From Rhizobium sp. NXC24 (GTDB lineage Bacteria; Pseudomonadota; Alphaproteobacteria; Rhizobiales; Rhizobiaceae), in the NCBI RefSeq assembly GCF_002944315.1, contig NZ_CP024311.1, positions 3,602,501 through 3,666,500 on the forward strand: a stretch of 64,000 bases of DNA. Reading direction: 5' to 3'. Positions within the stretch are counted from its first letter, which is position 1. The number at the start of each line of letters is the position of its first letter. The position numbers and the translations under genes were made by a program. Shown piece after piece: positions 40,542-49,206 of this stretch. The notes beneath the pieces were generated by a model. The model saw only the letters and a program-made list of their open reading frames with translations, did no database searches and was not told the DNA's origin.

Positions 40542-41051
40542 ATGTCTAAGACTTTGACTTCTCGCGCCGGCCTCACCTATTCCGCGCTGCTTGCCATCGG
40601 CATGATCATCGTCATCGGCTCGGCGCTCGGCTTCCAATATATCGGCGGCTATATTCCCTGCGCGCTCTGCCTTGAGCAGCGCCAGCCCTATTATTATGGC
40701 ATTCCCGTCGCGATCGCTGCCGCTCTGACGGCAGCCCTCGGCCTGCCCTCCTGGATCACCCGCGCGCTGCTGGCCATTGCCGGCATCATGATGGTGGTCG
40801 GCGGTGGCATCGGCGTCTATCACGCCGGCGTCGAATGGCACTTCTGGGCCGGCCCGACGACCTGCTCTACATCCGCCAGCAGCATGACGCAGAACGCCGG
40901 CGACCTGCTGAACGAACTCAGCACCATCAAAGGTCCGTCCTGCACCGAAGCCGCACTCCGCGTCCTCGGCTTGTCGATGGCCGGGTGGAATGTAATCGCC
41001 AGCGTCATTCTGGCGGCGATCGCGTTTATGGGCGTGAAGAAGGCCGGTTGA
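40542..41051 (+). CDS. dsbB: disulfide bond formation protein DsbB
   Basis: 169 residues, four helices. Reoxidises DsbA and passes electrons to quinone. C40-A-L-C43 after the first helix and the second pair C109...C135 in the periplasmic loop are the two redox pairs. The second pair is spaced a little wider than in E. coli, as in other alphaproteobacteria. Downstream of the YqaA gene. Confidence 0.92.
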   Translation: MSKTLTSRAGLTYSALLAIGMIIVIGSALGFQYIGGYIPCALCLEQRQPYYYGIPVAIAAALTAALGLPSWITRALLAIAGIMMVVGGGIGVYHAGVEWHFWAGPTTCSTSASSMTQNAGDLLNELSTIKGPSCTEAALRVLGLSMAGWNVIASVILAAIAFMGVKKAG

Positions 41052-41154
41052 TTGAACTGAGATCTGTCAGGCGAGCGAACGGCTGCCGCAGCTACGTGCC
41101 GTGCATATAAGCGCGGCAAAGCGGAACTCGCCCGAGCTTCCCAGGCAATCAATT

Positions 41155-41712
41155 TTACGGCTGCAGTTCCGTATCCCAGTAGAGATAGTCGAGCCAGCTA
41201 TCGTGCAGATAGTTCGGCGGGAACAGGCGGCCGTTATTGTGCAGGTCCTGCACGGTCGGCTGATAAGGCTTCTGCGCCGGGAACATGCCCGCCTGCTTCG
41301 GCAGCTTGCTGCCCTTGCGCAGGTTGCAGGGCGAGCACGCGGCCACCACGTTTTCCCAGGTCGTTTCGCCGCCATGGGCGCGCGGGATGACGTGGTCGAA
41401 GGTCAGATCGTCATGAGCGCCGCAATATTGGCATTCGAACCGGTCGCGCAGGAAGACGTTGAACCGGGTGAAAGCAGGGTTGCGGGAGGGCTGGACGTAG
41501 GTCTTGAGGCAGACGACGCTTGGCAGCCGCATCGAGAAGCTGGGCGACGATACCGACTGATCGTATTCAGCGATGATGTTTACACGGTCAAGGAAAACCG
41601 CCTTGATCGCGTCCTGCCAGGACCAGAGCGACAAGGGGTAATAACTCAGCGGCCGATAGTCAGCGTTCAGCACGAGCGCTGGCAAGGACTGCGGTGAGAC
41701 TGCAATCGTCAA
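41155..41712 (-). CDS. HNH endonuclease
   Basis: 185 residues. The HNH fold is visible: CQYCGAHDDLTFDHVIPRAHGG, with ENVVAACSPCNLRKG as the second metal half. The four cysteines hold a structural zinc and His/Asn the catalytic metal. The N-terminal LNADYRPLSYYPLSLWSWQDAIKAVFLDR is the usual partner domain for this branch. The role is not known; these occur as stand-alone chromosomal genes in many alphaproteobacteria. Confidence 0.92.
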   Translation of the reverse strand: MTIAVSPQSLPALVLNADYRPLSYYPLSLWSWQDAIKAVFLDRVNIIAEYDQSVSSPSFSMRLPSVVCLKTYVQPSRNPAFTRFNVFLRDRFECQYCGAHDDLTFDHVIPRAHGGETTWENVVAACSPCNLRKGSKLPKQAGMFPAQKPYQPTVQDLHNNGRLFPPNYLHDSWLDYLYWDTELQP

Positions 41713-41823
41713 GGAACCCTCCTGATCGATTCGGCATCTGTATCTGTATATTAGGCCGGTTGTTACAGGATTGTGAAGTCCAATAAATTCAGTGCATAGC
41801 GGCCAATCTATGAGGGCAGTCGA

Positions 41824-42468
41824 TCAATCGATGGGCAGCGCGTCGCGGCGGGTTTTGACGGCGTAATAGGCCCAGAAGAGCCGGGCCGCGACCGAGCGCC
41901 AGGGCATCCAGACCGCCGCTTCCCGGGCCAAAGCCTTGGGCAGGGGCCTGACATCATGCCCAAACGCCATGCCGACGGCTGCCTGCAAGGCAACGTCGCC
42001 GACCGGAAACACATCTGTGTGACCACAGCAGAACATCAGATAGACCTCCGCCGTCCAGGGACCAATTCCCTTGATGGCAGTAAGCTCGGAAAGCGCCTTT
42101 TCCGGGCTTTCGGCACTCAGCGAATGAAGATCGAGGCTGCCGCCAGCAACTGCTTCGGCAACGCGGTGAAGCGTCTCGTGCTTGATTCGCGAGAGGCCGA
42201 AGGTTCGCCATGCCTCCAGCGCCAGGCCGACATAGCCCTCGGCGGTCACCCGACCCATCCCAGCGATCATCTTCCCCCAGATCGCATCGGCGCTCGCCCG
42301 CGACACGACCTGCGACACGATGATATGGGCAAGTCCCTCGAAGCCCGGCTCGCGCAGGCGCAGCGGCACGGGTCCCGCCTCGGAGACAATCTGCCGCAGG
42401 CGCGGATCGAGCTCGACCAGCGCCGCCAGCCCCTGCCTGATATCGTCTTCAGCGCGGATGATGTGCAT
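41824..42468 (-). CDS. DNA-3-methyladenine glycosylase II (AlkA-like)
   Basis: 214 residues from the ATG at 42468, with GAGAAG upstream; the ATG at 42513 overlaps the divergent gluQ start and is less likely. Base excision enzyme for alkylated bases. HhH motif LTAIKGIGPWTAEVYLMF and catalytic Asp in FPVGDVAL are the HhH-GPD signature. It lacks the N-terminal domain of E. coli AlkA. Confidence 0.9.
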   Translation of the reverse strand: MHIIRAEDDIRQGLAALVELDPRLRQIVSEAGPVPLRLREPGFEGLAHIIVSQVVSRASADAIWGKMIAGMGRVTAEGYVGLALEAWRTFGLSRIKHETLHRVAEAVAGGSLDLHSLSAESPEKALSELTAIKGIGPWTAEVYLMFCCGHTDVFPVGDVALQAAVGMAFGHDVRPLPKALAREAAVWMPWRSVAARLFWAYYAVKTRRDALPID

Positions 42469-42511
42469 GGCTTCTCGTAGTCCGGGATTAAAATTCGTGG
42501 CAGAAGAAAGC

Positions 42512-43393
42512 ATGATCGCGATTCCCCGTCAAAAGCCGATATTCCGTTTCGCGCCGAGCCCGAATGGCCCGCTGCATCTCGGCCATGCGCTGTCGGCGAT
42601 CCTCAATCACGACATGGCGAGAGAGGTCGGCGGCCGTTTCCTGCTGCGCATCGAAGACATAGATCAGGCCCGTTGCACACCCGAATTCGAAGCGGGCATA
42701 TTTGCCGATCTCGCCTGGCTCGGCCTCACCTGGGAAGAACCGGTGCGCCGGCAATCCCTGCATTTTCCGGCCTACCAGACCGCCCTGCAGTCGCTCATCG
42801 CCCGCGGCCTCGTCTATCCCGCCTTTCAGACGCGCGGCGAGGTGAAGGCACGGGTTGCAGCCGGTGAAGCTCGGGGAGACCCATGGCCACGCGATCCGGA
42901 CGGCACGCCGCTCTATCCCCCCGACGACCGCCTGCGCAGCGACACAGAGAGAAAGCGCCTGCTCGACGCCGGCCTTAAGCACGCCTGGCGGCTCGACATG
43001 GAAAAAGCCATCGCCGCCGTCGGGGCGCCGCTTCATTGGCATGAAAACGGCGATGGCGAGACGGGCGAAATCCCCGCCGATCCCGGCGCCTGGGGCGACG
43101 TCGTGCTGTCGCGCTCCGATGCGCCGTCGAGCTATCACTTGTCCGTGGTCGTCGACGATGCCGCGCAGGGCGTCACCCATGTCGTGCGCGGTCTCGACCT
43201 TTTTCACGCCACCTCGGTCCACCGCCTGCTGCAGGCTCTGCTCGATCTGCCGCAGCCGCTCTACCATCACCATCGGCTGGTTCTTGGCGAAGACGGCAAG
43301 AAGCTCTCCAAGAGCCAGGGCGATACCGGCATTGCCGAATGGCGCCGGCAGGGCTGGTCATCGGCGGAGCTTCGTCGCCGCATCGGCCTCTGA
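42512..43393 (+). CDS. gluQ: glutamyl-queuosine tRNA(Asp) synthetase (GluQ-RS)
   Basis: 293 residues. Attaches glutamate to queuosine of tRNA-Asp. HIGH-type motif PSPNGPLHLGHA and KMSKS-type GKKLSKS are present; the length, without an anticodon-binding domain, separates it from GltX. The zinc-site C-x-C of the E. coli enzyme is replaced by A-F-Q in VYPAFQTRG. It overlaps the convergent YihY gene by 36 bases. Confidence 0.92.
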   Translation: MIAIPRQKPIFRFAPSPNGPLHLGHALSAILNHDMAREVGGRFLLRIEDIDQARCTPEFEAGIFADLAWLGLTWEEPVRRQSLHFPAYQTALQSLIARGLVYPAFQTRGEVKARVAAGEARGDPWPRDPDGTPLYPPDDRLRSDTERKRLLDAGLKHAWRLDMEKAIAAVGAPLHWHENGDGETGEIPADPGAWGDVVLSRSDAPSSYHLSVVVDDAAQGVTHVVRGLDLFHATSVHRLLQALLDLPQPLYHHHRLVLGEDGKKLSKSQGDTGIAEWRRQGWSSAELRRRIGL

Positions 43394-44290
43394 TTGTTTG
43401 TCTGCCTCTTGTCTAATCGCTTCGGGGGCACCCGCTCCCTTGCCGAAGAGCATGCGCCGCACCTTGAACTTCATCAGCGCCGCATTGAACTCCGCGCCGA
43501 GGATGAAGATCACCGCGAGCATGTAGAGGAAGACGAGCACAATCATCACCGAGGCCAGACCGGCATAGGTGGCCGTGTAGTTGGCGAAAGTCGCAAGGTA
43601 ATAGGCGAAGATTAGCGCGCCGAGCGACCAGAAGAGCAAGGTCAGGAACACGCCGGGGATGACATCGAACAGCCGCCGCCGCCCCGCCGCCAGCCACAGA
43701 TGCAGGATCAGCAGTCCGGCGAGCAACAGGAAGACGGTGCCGTAGATGCGCCAACTGAAGACCACATCCAGGATATCGGCAAGCCGCGGCACCCACTCGC
43801 GCGTATAGTTCAGCACCAGCGGCACGGCGACCAGCATGATGCTGAGCATGGCAAAGATCAAAACCGCCATCAGCACATAGCCGAGGCTTGCGAGACGGTT
43901 GAAATACCAGGGCCGGTTTTCCGGCACGCGATAGGCCCGGTTGAGCGAGATGCGCAATGCCTCGACGCCGTTGGAAGCGAAATAGGCCGCCGCCAGCACG
44001 GAGATTGTCAGCAGCCCGCCGCGCGGAATAGTCAGAACCTGCACCACCTGATCCGCCACCGGCTTGGCGATCGCCTCCGGCCAGGTATCGAAAATCAGAT
44101 GCACCGCCGTCGAAGAAAACTGGCTGGCGCCGAGGAAGCTCGCAAGCGCCGTGCCGAAGATCAGAAACGGAAAAACGGCCAGCAGCGTCGAAAGCGCCAC
44201 ATGGCTTGCCATCGCGAAACCGTCATCCTCGACGAAATGGAACACCGCGTCGTAGACGACCCTATAGAGCGTACGAACGAATGTCGGCAT
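43358..44290 (-). CDS. YihY/virulence factor BrkB family membrane protein
   Basis: 310 residues, about six helices. Blocks AMASHVALSTLLAVFPFLIFGTA, ASNGVEALRISLNRAYRVPENRPW and GVFLTLLFWSLGALIFAYYL are the YihY signature. It was once thought to be RNase BN and is now unassigned. The C-terminus is a basic/acidic cytoplasmic tail which overlaps gluQ by 36 bases. Confidence 0.9.
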   Translation of the reverse strand: MPTFVRTLYRVVYDAVFHFVEDDGFAMASHVALSTLLAVFPFLIFGTALASFLGASQFSSTAVHLIFDTWPEAIAKPVADQVVQVLTIPRGGLLTISVLAAAYFASNGVEALRISLNRAYRVPENRPWYFNRLASLGYVLMAVLIFAMLSIMLVAVPLVLNYTREWVPRLADILDVVFSWRIYGTVFLLLAGLLILHLWLAAGRRRLFDVIPGVFLTLLFWSLGALIFAYYLATFANYTATYAGLASVMIVLVFLYMLAVIFILGAEFNAALMKFKVRRMLFGKGAGAPEAIRQEADKQSEADAATKLRR

Positions 44291-44388
44291 TCCATCTCCG
44301 CTTGAGCCCGGTTCTCGTCCGCCGGTTGTCGATTGTGTCGGGTCCTTGAATATGGGAAACGTCTCCGCGTTTGTACAGGAATCATTCC

Positions 44389-45222
44389 ATGGCAGATCAA
44401 CGCACCATCATCGTCACGGGTTGCTCTTCCGGCATCGGCGCTTTCTGCGCCCGGGCGCTGAAGGCCGACGGCTGGCGGGTTTTCGCGACCGTGCGCAAGG
44501 AGGCGGACCGCGCCTCACTCGAGGCCGAGGGGATCGAAACGCTGCTGATGGATTATACCCAGCCGGAAACGATCTCGGCTCTGGCCGCAACCGTGCGCGA
44601 ACGGACCGGCGACCGCATCGACGCTTTGTTCAACAACGGCGCCTATGGCCAGCCGGGCGCGGTCGAGGACCTTTCCACGGATGTGCTTCGCGAACAATTC
44701 GAGACGAATTTCTTCGGCTGGCACGAGCTGACGCGGCAGGTAATCCCGCTGATGCGCAGGCGGGGCCACGGCCGCATCGTCAATGTCTCCTCCATTCTCG
44801 GCCTGATCCCCTATCGTTTCCGCGGCGCCTACACAGCCTCGAAATTCGCGCTGGAGGGCTTGACGATCACGCTCAGGATGGAGCTGCAGGGCAGTGGCAT
44901 CCATGTCAGCCTGATCGAGCCCGGCCCGATCGCCACGCGCTTTACCGCCAATGCGCTCGCCAAGATCAAGGAGCATATCGATCTCGAACATTCGGCTCAT
45001 GCGGTCGAATACCAGCGGCAATTGGCGCGGCTGAATGGCACAGGCCCGGTCAACCGGCACAAATTGGGACCCGAAGCGGTCTATGACGTGTTAAAATCCG
45101 CATTGAACGCCAAAAATCCCCGCCCGCATTATCTTGTGACCACGCCTGCAAAACAGGGCGTTCTTCTGAAAAGGCTGTTGCCGGCTAACCTTTTCTATCG
45201 TCTGATGCGCCGGTTGGATTGA
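44389..45222 (+). CDS. SDR family oxidoreductase
   Basis: 277 residues from the ATG at 44389 (AGGA upstream). NAD(P)-dependent short-chain dehydrogenase: TGCSSGIG cofactor loop, NNGAYG, catalytic S-Y-K as NVSSILG and YTASKFALEG. The substrate is unknown. Divergent from the YihY gene; followed 19 bases on by the twin-TM gene. Confidence 0.9.
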   Translation: MADQRTIIVTGCSSGIGAFCARALKADGWRVFATVRKEADRASLEAEGIETLLMDYTQPETISALAATVRERTGDRIDALFNNGAYGQPGAVEDLSTDVLREQFETNFFGWHELTRQVIPLMRRRGHGRIVNVSSILGLIPYRFRGAYTASKFALEGLTITLRMELQGSGIHVSLIEPGPIATRFTANALAKIKEHIDLEHSAHAVEYQRQLARLNGTGPVNRHKLGPEAVYDVLKSALNAKNPRPHYLVTTPAKQGVLLKRLLPANLFYRLMRRLD

Positions 45223-45241
45223 AAGACGAAGGCCCGAAGCA

Positions 45242-45445
45242 ATGTCTACCATTACCTATATCGCCGCCATCATCGTCATGGGCCTGGTCGCAATCGTCCT
45301 CATTCGCGGCCTGCTCAATATGATGAAGGGCGACAATCCGAATCTCTCCAACCGGTTGATGCAGCTTCGCGTGCTGCTGCAGGCGATCGCGGTCATCCTG
45401 ATCATGCTGACGCTGTGGCTGACCGGCGGCGGCCGTCCGACCTAA
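45242..45445 (+). CDS. twin transmembrane protein (HIG1-like)
   Basis: 67 residues with two helices (TYIAAIIVMGLVAIVLIRGLL and LQAIAVILIMLTLWLTGG) joined by a basic loop N-L-S-N-R-L-M-Q-L-R. The short basic loop with R-L-M-Q-L-R is typical of HIG1-type proteins, which bind respiratory complexes. The gene order SDR - twin-TM - adenosyltransferase - ETF is widely kept in rhizobia. 13 bases before the next gene. Confidence 0.85.
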   Translation: MSTITYIAAIIVMGLVAIVLIRGLLNMMKGDNPNLSNRLMQLRVLLQAIAVILIMLTLWLTGGGRPT

Positions 45446-45458
45446 CGGTGGGATCACA

Positions 45459-46037
45459 ATGGTCAAGCTCAACAAGATCTACACCAAGACCGGCGATGAC
45501 GGCACGACCGGCCTCGTTGCCGGTCCCCGCCGGCTGAAGCATGATTTGCGCGTCGAGGCCTACGGCACGATCGACGAAACCAACTCCATCATCGGCGTTG
45601 CCAGGCTGCACACCGCCGATATGCCTGAACTCGACGCCATGCTGATGCGCATCCAGAACGATCTGTTCGACCTCGGCGCCGATCTCTCGACGCCCGAAAC
45701 GGACGAACCGCTCTCTTACGAGCCGCTGCGTATCATTGACGGCCAGGTCCAGCGCATCGAACAGGATATAGATGCGCTCAACGCCGGTCTCCAACCGCTG
45801 AGTTCCTTCATTCTGCCTGCCGGCAGCCCCGCTTCCGCGCATATCCACCTTGCCCGCACGGTCGCGCGGCGCGCCGAGCGGCTGACGGTGGCGCTTTCAC
45901 GCAGCGAAGGCGAACGCGTTAGCCCCGCGGCTTTGAAATACATCAACCGCCTCTCGGATTTCCTGTTCGTCGCTGCCCGCCATGCAAATGATCAGGGGCG
46001 CGCCGATGTGCTGTGGGTTCCGGGGAAGAATCGATAG
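45459..46037 (+). CDS. cob(I)yrinic acid a,c-diamide adenosyltransferase, PduO type
   Basis: 192 residues. Adds the adenosyl group to cobalamin. The start KIYTKTGDDGTTGLVAGPR and the later RRAERLTVALSRSEGERVSP / LKYINRLSDFLFVAARHAN are PduO-type signatures that bind ATP and the cobalt chain. Upstream of the ETF genes, with no cobalamin riboswitch in the short gap. Confidence 0.93.
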   Translation: MVKLNKIYTKTGDDGTTGLVAGPRRLKHDLRVEAYGTIDETNSIIGVARLHTADMPELDAMLMRIQNDLFDLGADLSTPETDEPLSYEPLRIIDGQVQRIEQDIDALNAGLQPLSSFILPAGSPASAHIHLARTVARRAERLTVALSRSEGERVSPAALKYINRLSDFLFVAARHANDQGRADVLWVPGKNR

Positions 46038-46077
46038 TGACTCAAATTATTTTAACAGCATTCAACGATATTGACGT

Positions 46078-46091
46078 TGACGTAAACGTCA
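46078..46091. promoter_or_regulatory. LiuR-like (MerR family) operator upstream of etfBA
   Basis: Perfect palindrome TGACGT-AA-ACGTCA in TTGACGTAAACGTCATT, 144 bases before etfB. It resembles the TTnACGTnnACGTnAA motif attributed to LiuR-type MerR regulators of branched-chain amino acid and fatty-acid breakdown genes. Confidence 0.5.
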
Positions 46092-46234
46092 TTTATGTCC
46101 CTCAGGCAATTTGCCATTCTGCGGCATGGAAGCGTTGAAATTGGGGGAAAAACGCGTATCCATGTCGCCATTCGACAAACGGAGCGGCGCTGAACAGGCC
46201 ATGTTCTTGAGCGCAGTGTTGAAGGAAGGTTTCC

Positions 46235-46984
46235 ATGAAGATTCTCGTCCCGGTGAAGCGGGTGGTTGATTACAACGTGAAGATCCGTGTGAAGGCGGAT
46301 GGCACGGGTGTCGAGCTTGCGAATGTGAAGATGTCGATGAACCCGTTCGACGAGATCTCGGTCGAGGAAGCGCTGCGGCTGAAGGAAGCCGGCAAGGCCG
46401 AAGAGGTGGTGGTGGTATCGATTGGCCCGGCCAAGGCCGAGGAGACGCTGCGGACGGCGCTCGCCATGGGGGCCGATCGTGCGGTGCTGGTCGAGACCGA
46501 CGATCAGGTCGAGCCGCTGGCAGTGGCGAAGATCCTGAAAGGGGTCGCCGCGGCCGAACAGCCCGGCCTGATCATCGTCGGCAAGCAGGCGATCGATGAT
46601 GACTCGAACCAGACCGGCCAGATGCTGGCGGCCCTCTTGGGCTCGGCGCAGGCAACCTTCGCCTCGAAGATCGAGATCGGTGAGGGAAGCGCCAAGGTCA
46701 CCCGCGAAGTGGATGGCGGCCTGCAGACGATCGAGGTCAAGCTGCCGGCGGTGGTCACGACGGACCTGCGCCTCAACGAGCCGCGTTATGCCTCGCTGCC
46801 GAACATCATGAAGGCAAAGAAGAAGCCGCTCGACAAGAAGAGCCCGGCCGACTTCGGCGTCTCCACCGAGCCGCGCCTGAAGGTGCTGAAGACCGAGGAA
46901 CCGTCGGGCCGCAAGGCGGGCGTCAAGGTCAAGTCGGTGGCCGAGCTCGTCGAAAAACTCAAGACCGAAGCCGGCGTGCTCTGA
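46235..46984 (+). CDS. etfB: electron transfer flavoprotein beta subunit
   Basis: 249 residues. Accepts electrons from acyl-CoA dehydrogenases and passes them to ETF-quinone oxidoreductase. [36 protein letters not shown] and [26 protein letters not shown] are the AMP/FAD-binding blocks. Followed after 78 bases, containing a RIME-like element, by etfA. Confidence 0.97.
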   Translation: MKILVPVKRVVDYNVKIRVKADGTGVELANVKMSMNPFDEISVEEALRLKEAGKAEEVVVVSIGPAKAEETLRTALAMGADRAVLVETDDQVEPLAVAKILKGVAAAEQPGLIIVGKQAIDDDSNQTGQMLAALLGSAQATFASKIEIGEGSAKVTREVDGGLQTIEVKLPAVVTTDLRLNEPRYASLPNIMKAKKKPLDKKSPADFGVSTEPRLKVLKTEEPSGRKAGVKVKSVAELVEKLKTEAGVL

Positions 46985-46991
46985 GGCCGTT

Positions 46992-47034
46992 CATGCTCCC
47001 GAAAAGTGGGTACCGGTTTTCGGTCAAGAGCATG
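46992..47034. repeat. RIME-like palindromic element between etfB and etfA
   Basis: 43-bp palindrome: CATGCTC (46992-46998) with GAGCATG (47028-47034), and inner CCGAAAA (46999-47005)/TTTTCGG (47017-47023). Same plan as the element at 21803. It sits in the only gap of the etfBA operon and may affect mRNA processing. Confidence 0.8.
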
Positions 47035-47062
47035 GACTCAGCAAATGTAAAGGATAAGACCC

Positions 47063-48004
47063 ATGGCCATTCTTCTTCTGGCTGATCATGACAGCAACCA
47101 CCTTTCCGACCAGACCGCCAAGGCGCTGACGGCGGCGACACAGATTGCCCAGGGAACGGGAAGCGACGTGCACATCCTCGTCGCCGGCGCGGGCGCCAAC
47201 ACTGCGGCCGAACAGGCAGCCAAGCTTGCCGGCGTCTCCAAGGTGCTGGTTGCCGACGATGCCAGCCTCGCCAACAATCTCGCCGAACCGCTCGCAGCCC
47301 TCATCGTGTCCCTGGCTGGCAGCTATGACACCATCCTGACGGCGGCCACCTCGGTCGGCAAGAATGTGCTGCCGCGGGTTGCCGCTTTGCTCGATGTCGC
47401 CCAGGTCTCGGAAATCATCGAAGTCGTCTCCGCCGATACCTTCAAGCGGCCGATCTATGCCGGCAATGCCATTCAGACGGTGCAGTCGACTGATGCCAGA
47501 CGCGTGATCACCGTGCGCACCGCTTCCTTCGCCTCTGCCGCAGACGGTGGTTCGGCCAGCATCGAAGCAATCCCGGCGGTCGCCAATCCCGGCCTGTCCA
47601 GCTTCGTCGCCGATGCATTGTCGACCTCGGACCGTCCGGAACTGACGTCTGCAAAGATCATCATCTCCGGTGGCCGCGCCCTCGGTTCGGCGGAGAAGTT
47701 CAAGGAAGTCATCCTTCCCGTCGCCGACAAGCTCGGGGCGGCCGTCGGCGCATCCCGCGCTGCCGTCGATGCCGGTTATGCCCCGAACGACTGGCAGGTC
47801 GGCCAGACCGGCAAGGTGGTGGCACCGCAGCTCTATATCGCCTGCGGCATCTCCGGTGCCATCCAGCATCTCGCCGGCATGAAGGATAGTAAGGTCATCG
47901 TCGCCATCAACAAGGACGAAGAGGCCCCGATCTTCCAGATTGCCGACTATGGCCTCGTCGCCGATCTCTTCGAGGCCCTGCCGGAACTCGAAAAGGCGCT
48001 GTGA
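47063..48004 (+). CDS. etfA: electron transfer flavoprotein alpha subunit
   Basis: 313 residues. The FAD-binding C-terminal half is clear: [52 protein letters not shown] and [20 protein letters not shown]. Works with EtfB as a heterodimer. No terminator is seen between etfB and etfA. Confidence 0.97.
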   Translation: MAILLLADHDSNHLSDQTAKALTAATQIAQGTGSDVHILVAGAGANTAAEQAAKLAGVSKVLVADDASLANNLAEPLAALIVSLAGSYDTILTAATSVGKNVLPRVAALLDVAQVSEIIEVVSADTFKRPIYAGNAIQTVQSTDARRVITVRTASFASAADGGSASIEAIPAVANPGLSSFVADALSTSDRPELTSAKIIISGGRALGSAEKFKEVILPVADKLGAAVGASRAAVDAGYAPNDWQVGQTGKVVAPQLYIACGISGAIQHLAGMKDSKVIVAINKDEEAPIFQIADYGLVADLFEALPELEKAL

Positions 48005-48152
48005 TCGCGTCGATCGGTCTTTTCGCAGTTGCGAAAGACTGGAAAATTGTCCTTTATGGAGCTATCAATCTTGCCGGGCTAGGAATAGTCCGGCAAATTT
48101 ATGATGAAGAGCATGGCGCGCCACCAAGAACGCGCCGCCGGGGAGTTGGGCA

Positions 48153-49031
48153 ATGAGTTCGCTGAAGACGATCGGTATTATCGGCGCGGGCCAAATGGGC
48201 TGCGGTATCGCCCATGTATCCGCCATGGCCGGCTACAAGGTCCACATCTACGATCTGTCGCAGGATCGCATCGAAAGCGGCCTTGCCACCATCAACGGCA
48301 ACCTTGCCCGCCACGTCGCCTCGGGCAAGATGAGCGACGAGGACCGCAAGGCGGCGCTGTCGCGCATCACCGGCTCCTCCGATCTCAACGATCTCGCCCA
48401 AGTCGATCTCGCCATCGAGGCAGCAACCGAGGACGAGACCGTCAAGCGCAAGATCTACGCGCAGGTCTGTCCGATCCTGAAGCCCGAAGCGATCCTCGCC
48501 ACCAACACATCATCGCTCTCGATCACCCGGCTCGCTTCGGCGACCGATCGGCCTGAGCGCTTCATGGGCATTCACTTCATGAACCCCGTGCCGGTGATGA
48601 AGTTGGTCGAGCTCGTGCGCGGCATAGCCACCGAGGAATCGACCTTCTCCGCAGCAAAGGAATTCGTCACCTCGCTGGAAAAGACGATCACCGTGGCCGA
48701 AGACTTTCCGGCCTTCATCGTCAACCGCATCCTGCTGCCGATGATCAACGAGGCGATCTATACGCTTTACGAGGGCGTCGGCACCGTCGATGCCATCGAC
48801 ACCGCCATGCGGCTCGGCGCCAACCATCCGATGGGACCGCTGCAGCTTGCCGATTTCATCGGCCTCGACACCTGCCTGTCGATCATGCAGGTGCTGCATG
48901 ACGGCCTAGCGGATTCGAAATATCGCCCCTGCCCGCTGCTGGTGAAATATGTCGAAGCCGGCTGGCTCGGCCGCAAATCCGGCCGCGGCTTCTATGACTA
49001 TCGCGGCGAGACGCCCGTTCCGACGCGCTGA
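48153..49031 (+). CDS. 3-hydroxybutyryl-CoA dehydrogenase
   Basis: 292 residues. Reversibly oxidises 3-hydroxyacyl-CoA with NAD(P), in butyrate/PHB-related or fatty-acid metabolism. Rossmann loop IGAGQMGCGIAHVSAMAGY, catalytic His in GIHFMNPVPVMKLVE and the C-terminal block MRLGANHPMGPLQLADFIGLDT. 148 bases after etfA, possibly the same regulon. Confidence 0.94.
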   Translation: MSSLKTIGIIGAGQMGCGIAHVSAMAGYKVHIYDLSQDRIESGLATINGNLARHVASGKMSDEDRKAALSRITGSSDLNDLAQVDLAIEAATEDETVKRKIYAQVCPILKPEAILATNTSSLSITRLASATDRPERFMGIHFMNPVPVMKLVELVRGIATEESTFSAAKEFVTSLEKTITVAEDFPAFIVNRILLPMINEAIYTLYEGVGTVDAIDTAMRLGANHPMGPLQLADFIGLDTCLSIMQVLHDGLADSKYRPCPLLVKYVEAGWLGRKSGRGFYDYRGETPVPTR

Positions 49032-49049
49032 TCTTTTCGGCAGCCTGGG

Positions 49050-49185
49050 GGCCGACCCTAATCCTTCGAGGCTTCGGCCTTTGGTCGGCGCACCTCAGAA
49101 TGAGGTCGGAGTAGGCTATGTCGGGTGAAGATGATCAGTCCTCATGGTGAGGAGGCCCGCAGGGCCGTCTCGAACCACGAGGGCG
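49050..49185. repeat. interspersed mosaic repeat after the dehydrogenase gene
   Basis: Two stem-forming units. Left: CCGACC...GGTCGG, followed by CCTCA-GAA-TGAGG. Right: CCTCATGGT (49140-49148)...ACCACGAGG (49174-49182), with an inner GGCCC-GCA-GGGCC. It resembles the CCTCAT-type short repeats common between genes in rhizobia. It lies between convergent genes. Confidence 0.6.
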
Positions 49186-49206
49186 GGTGGTGAGCCGGTA
49201 ACTGAC

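Noticed and set aside
45446..45458. Cobalamin riboswitch before the adenosyltransferase gene
   Set aside because: The gap to the preceding gene is 13 bases and far too short.
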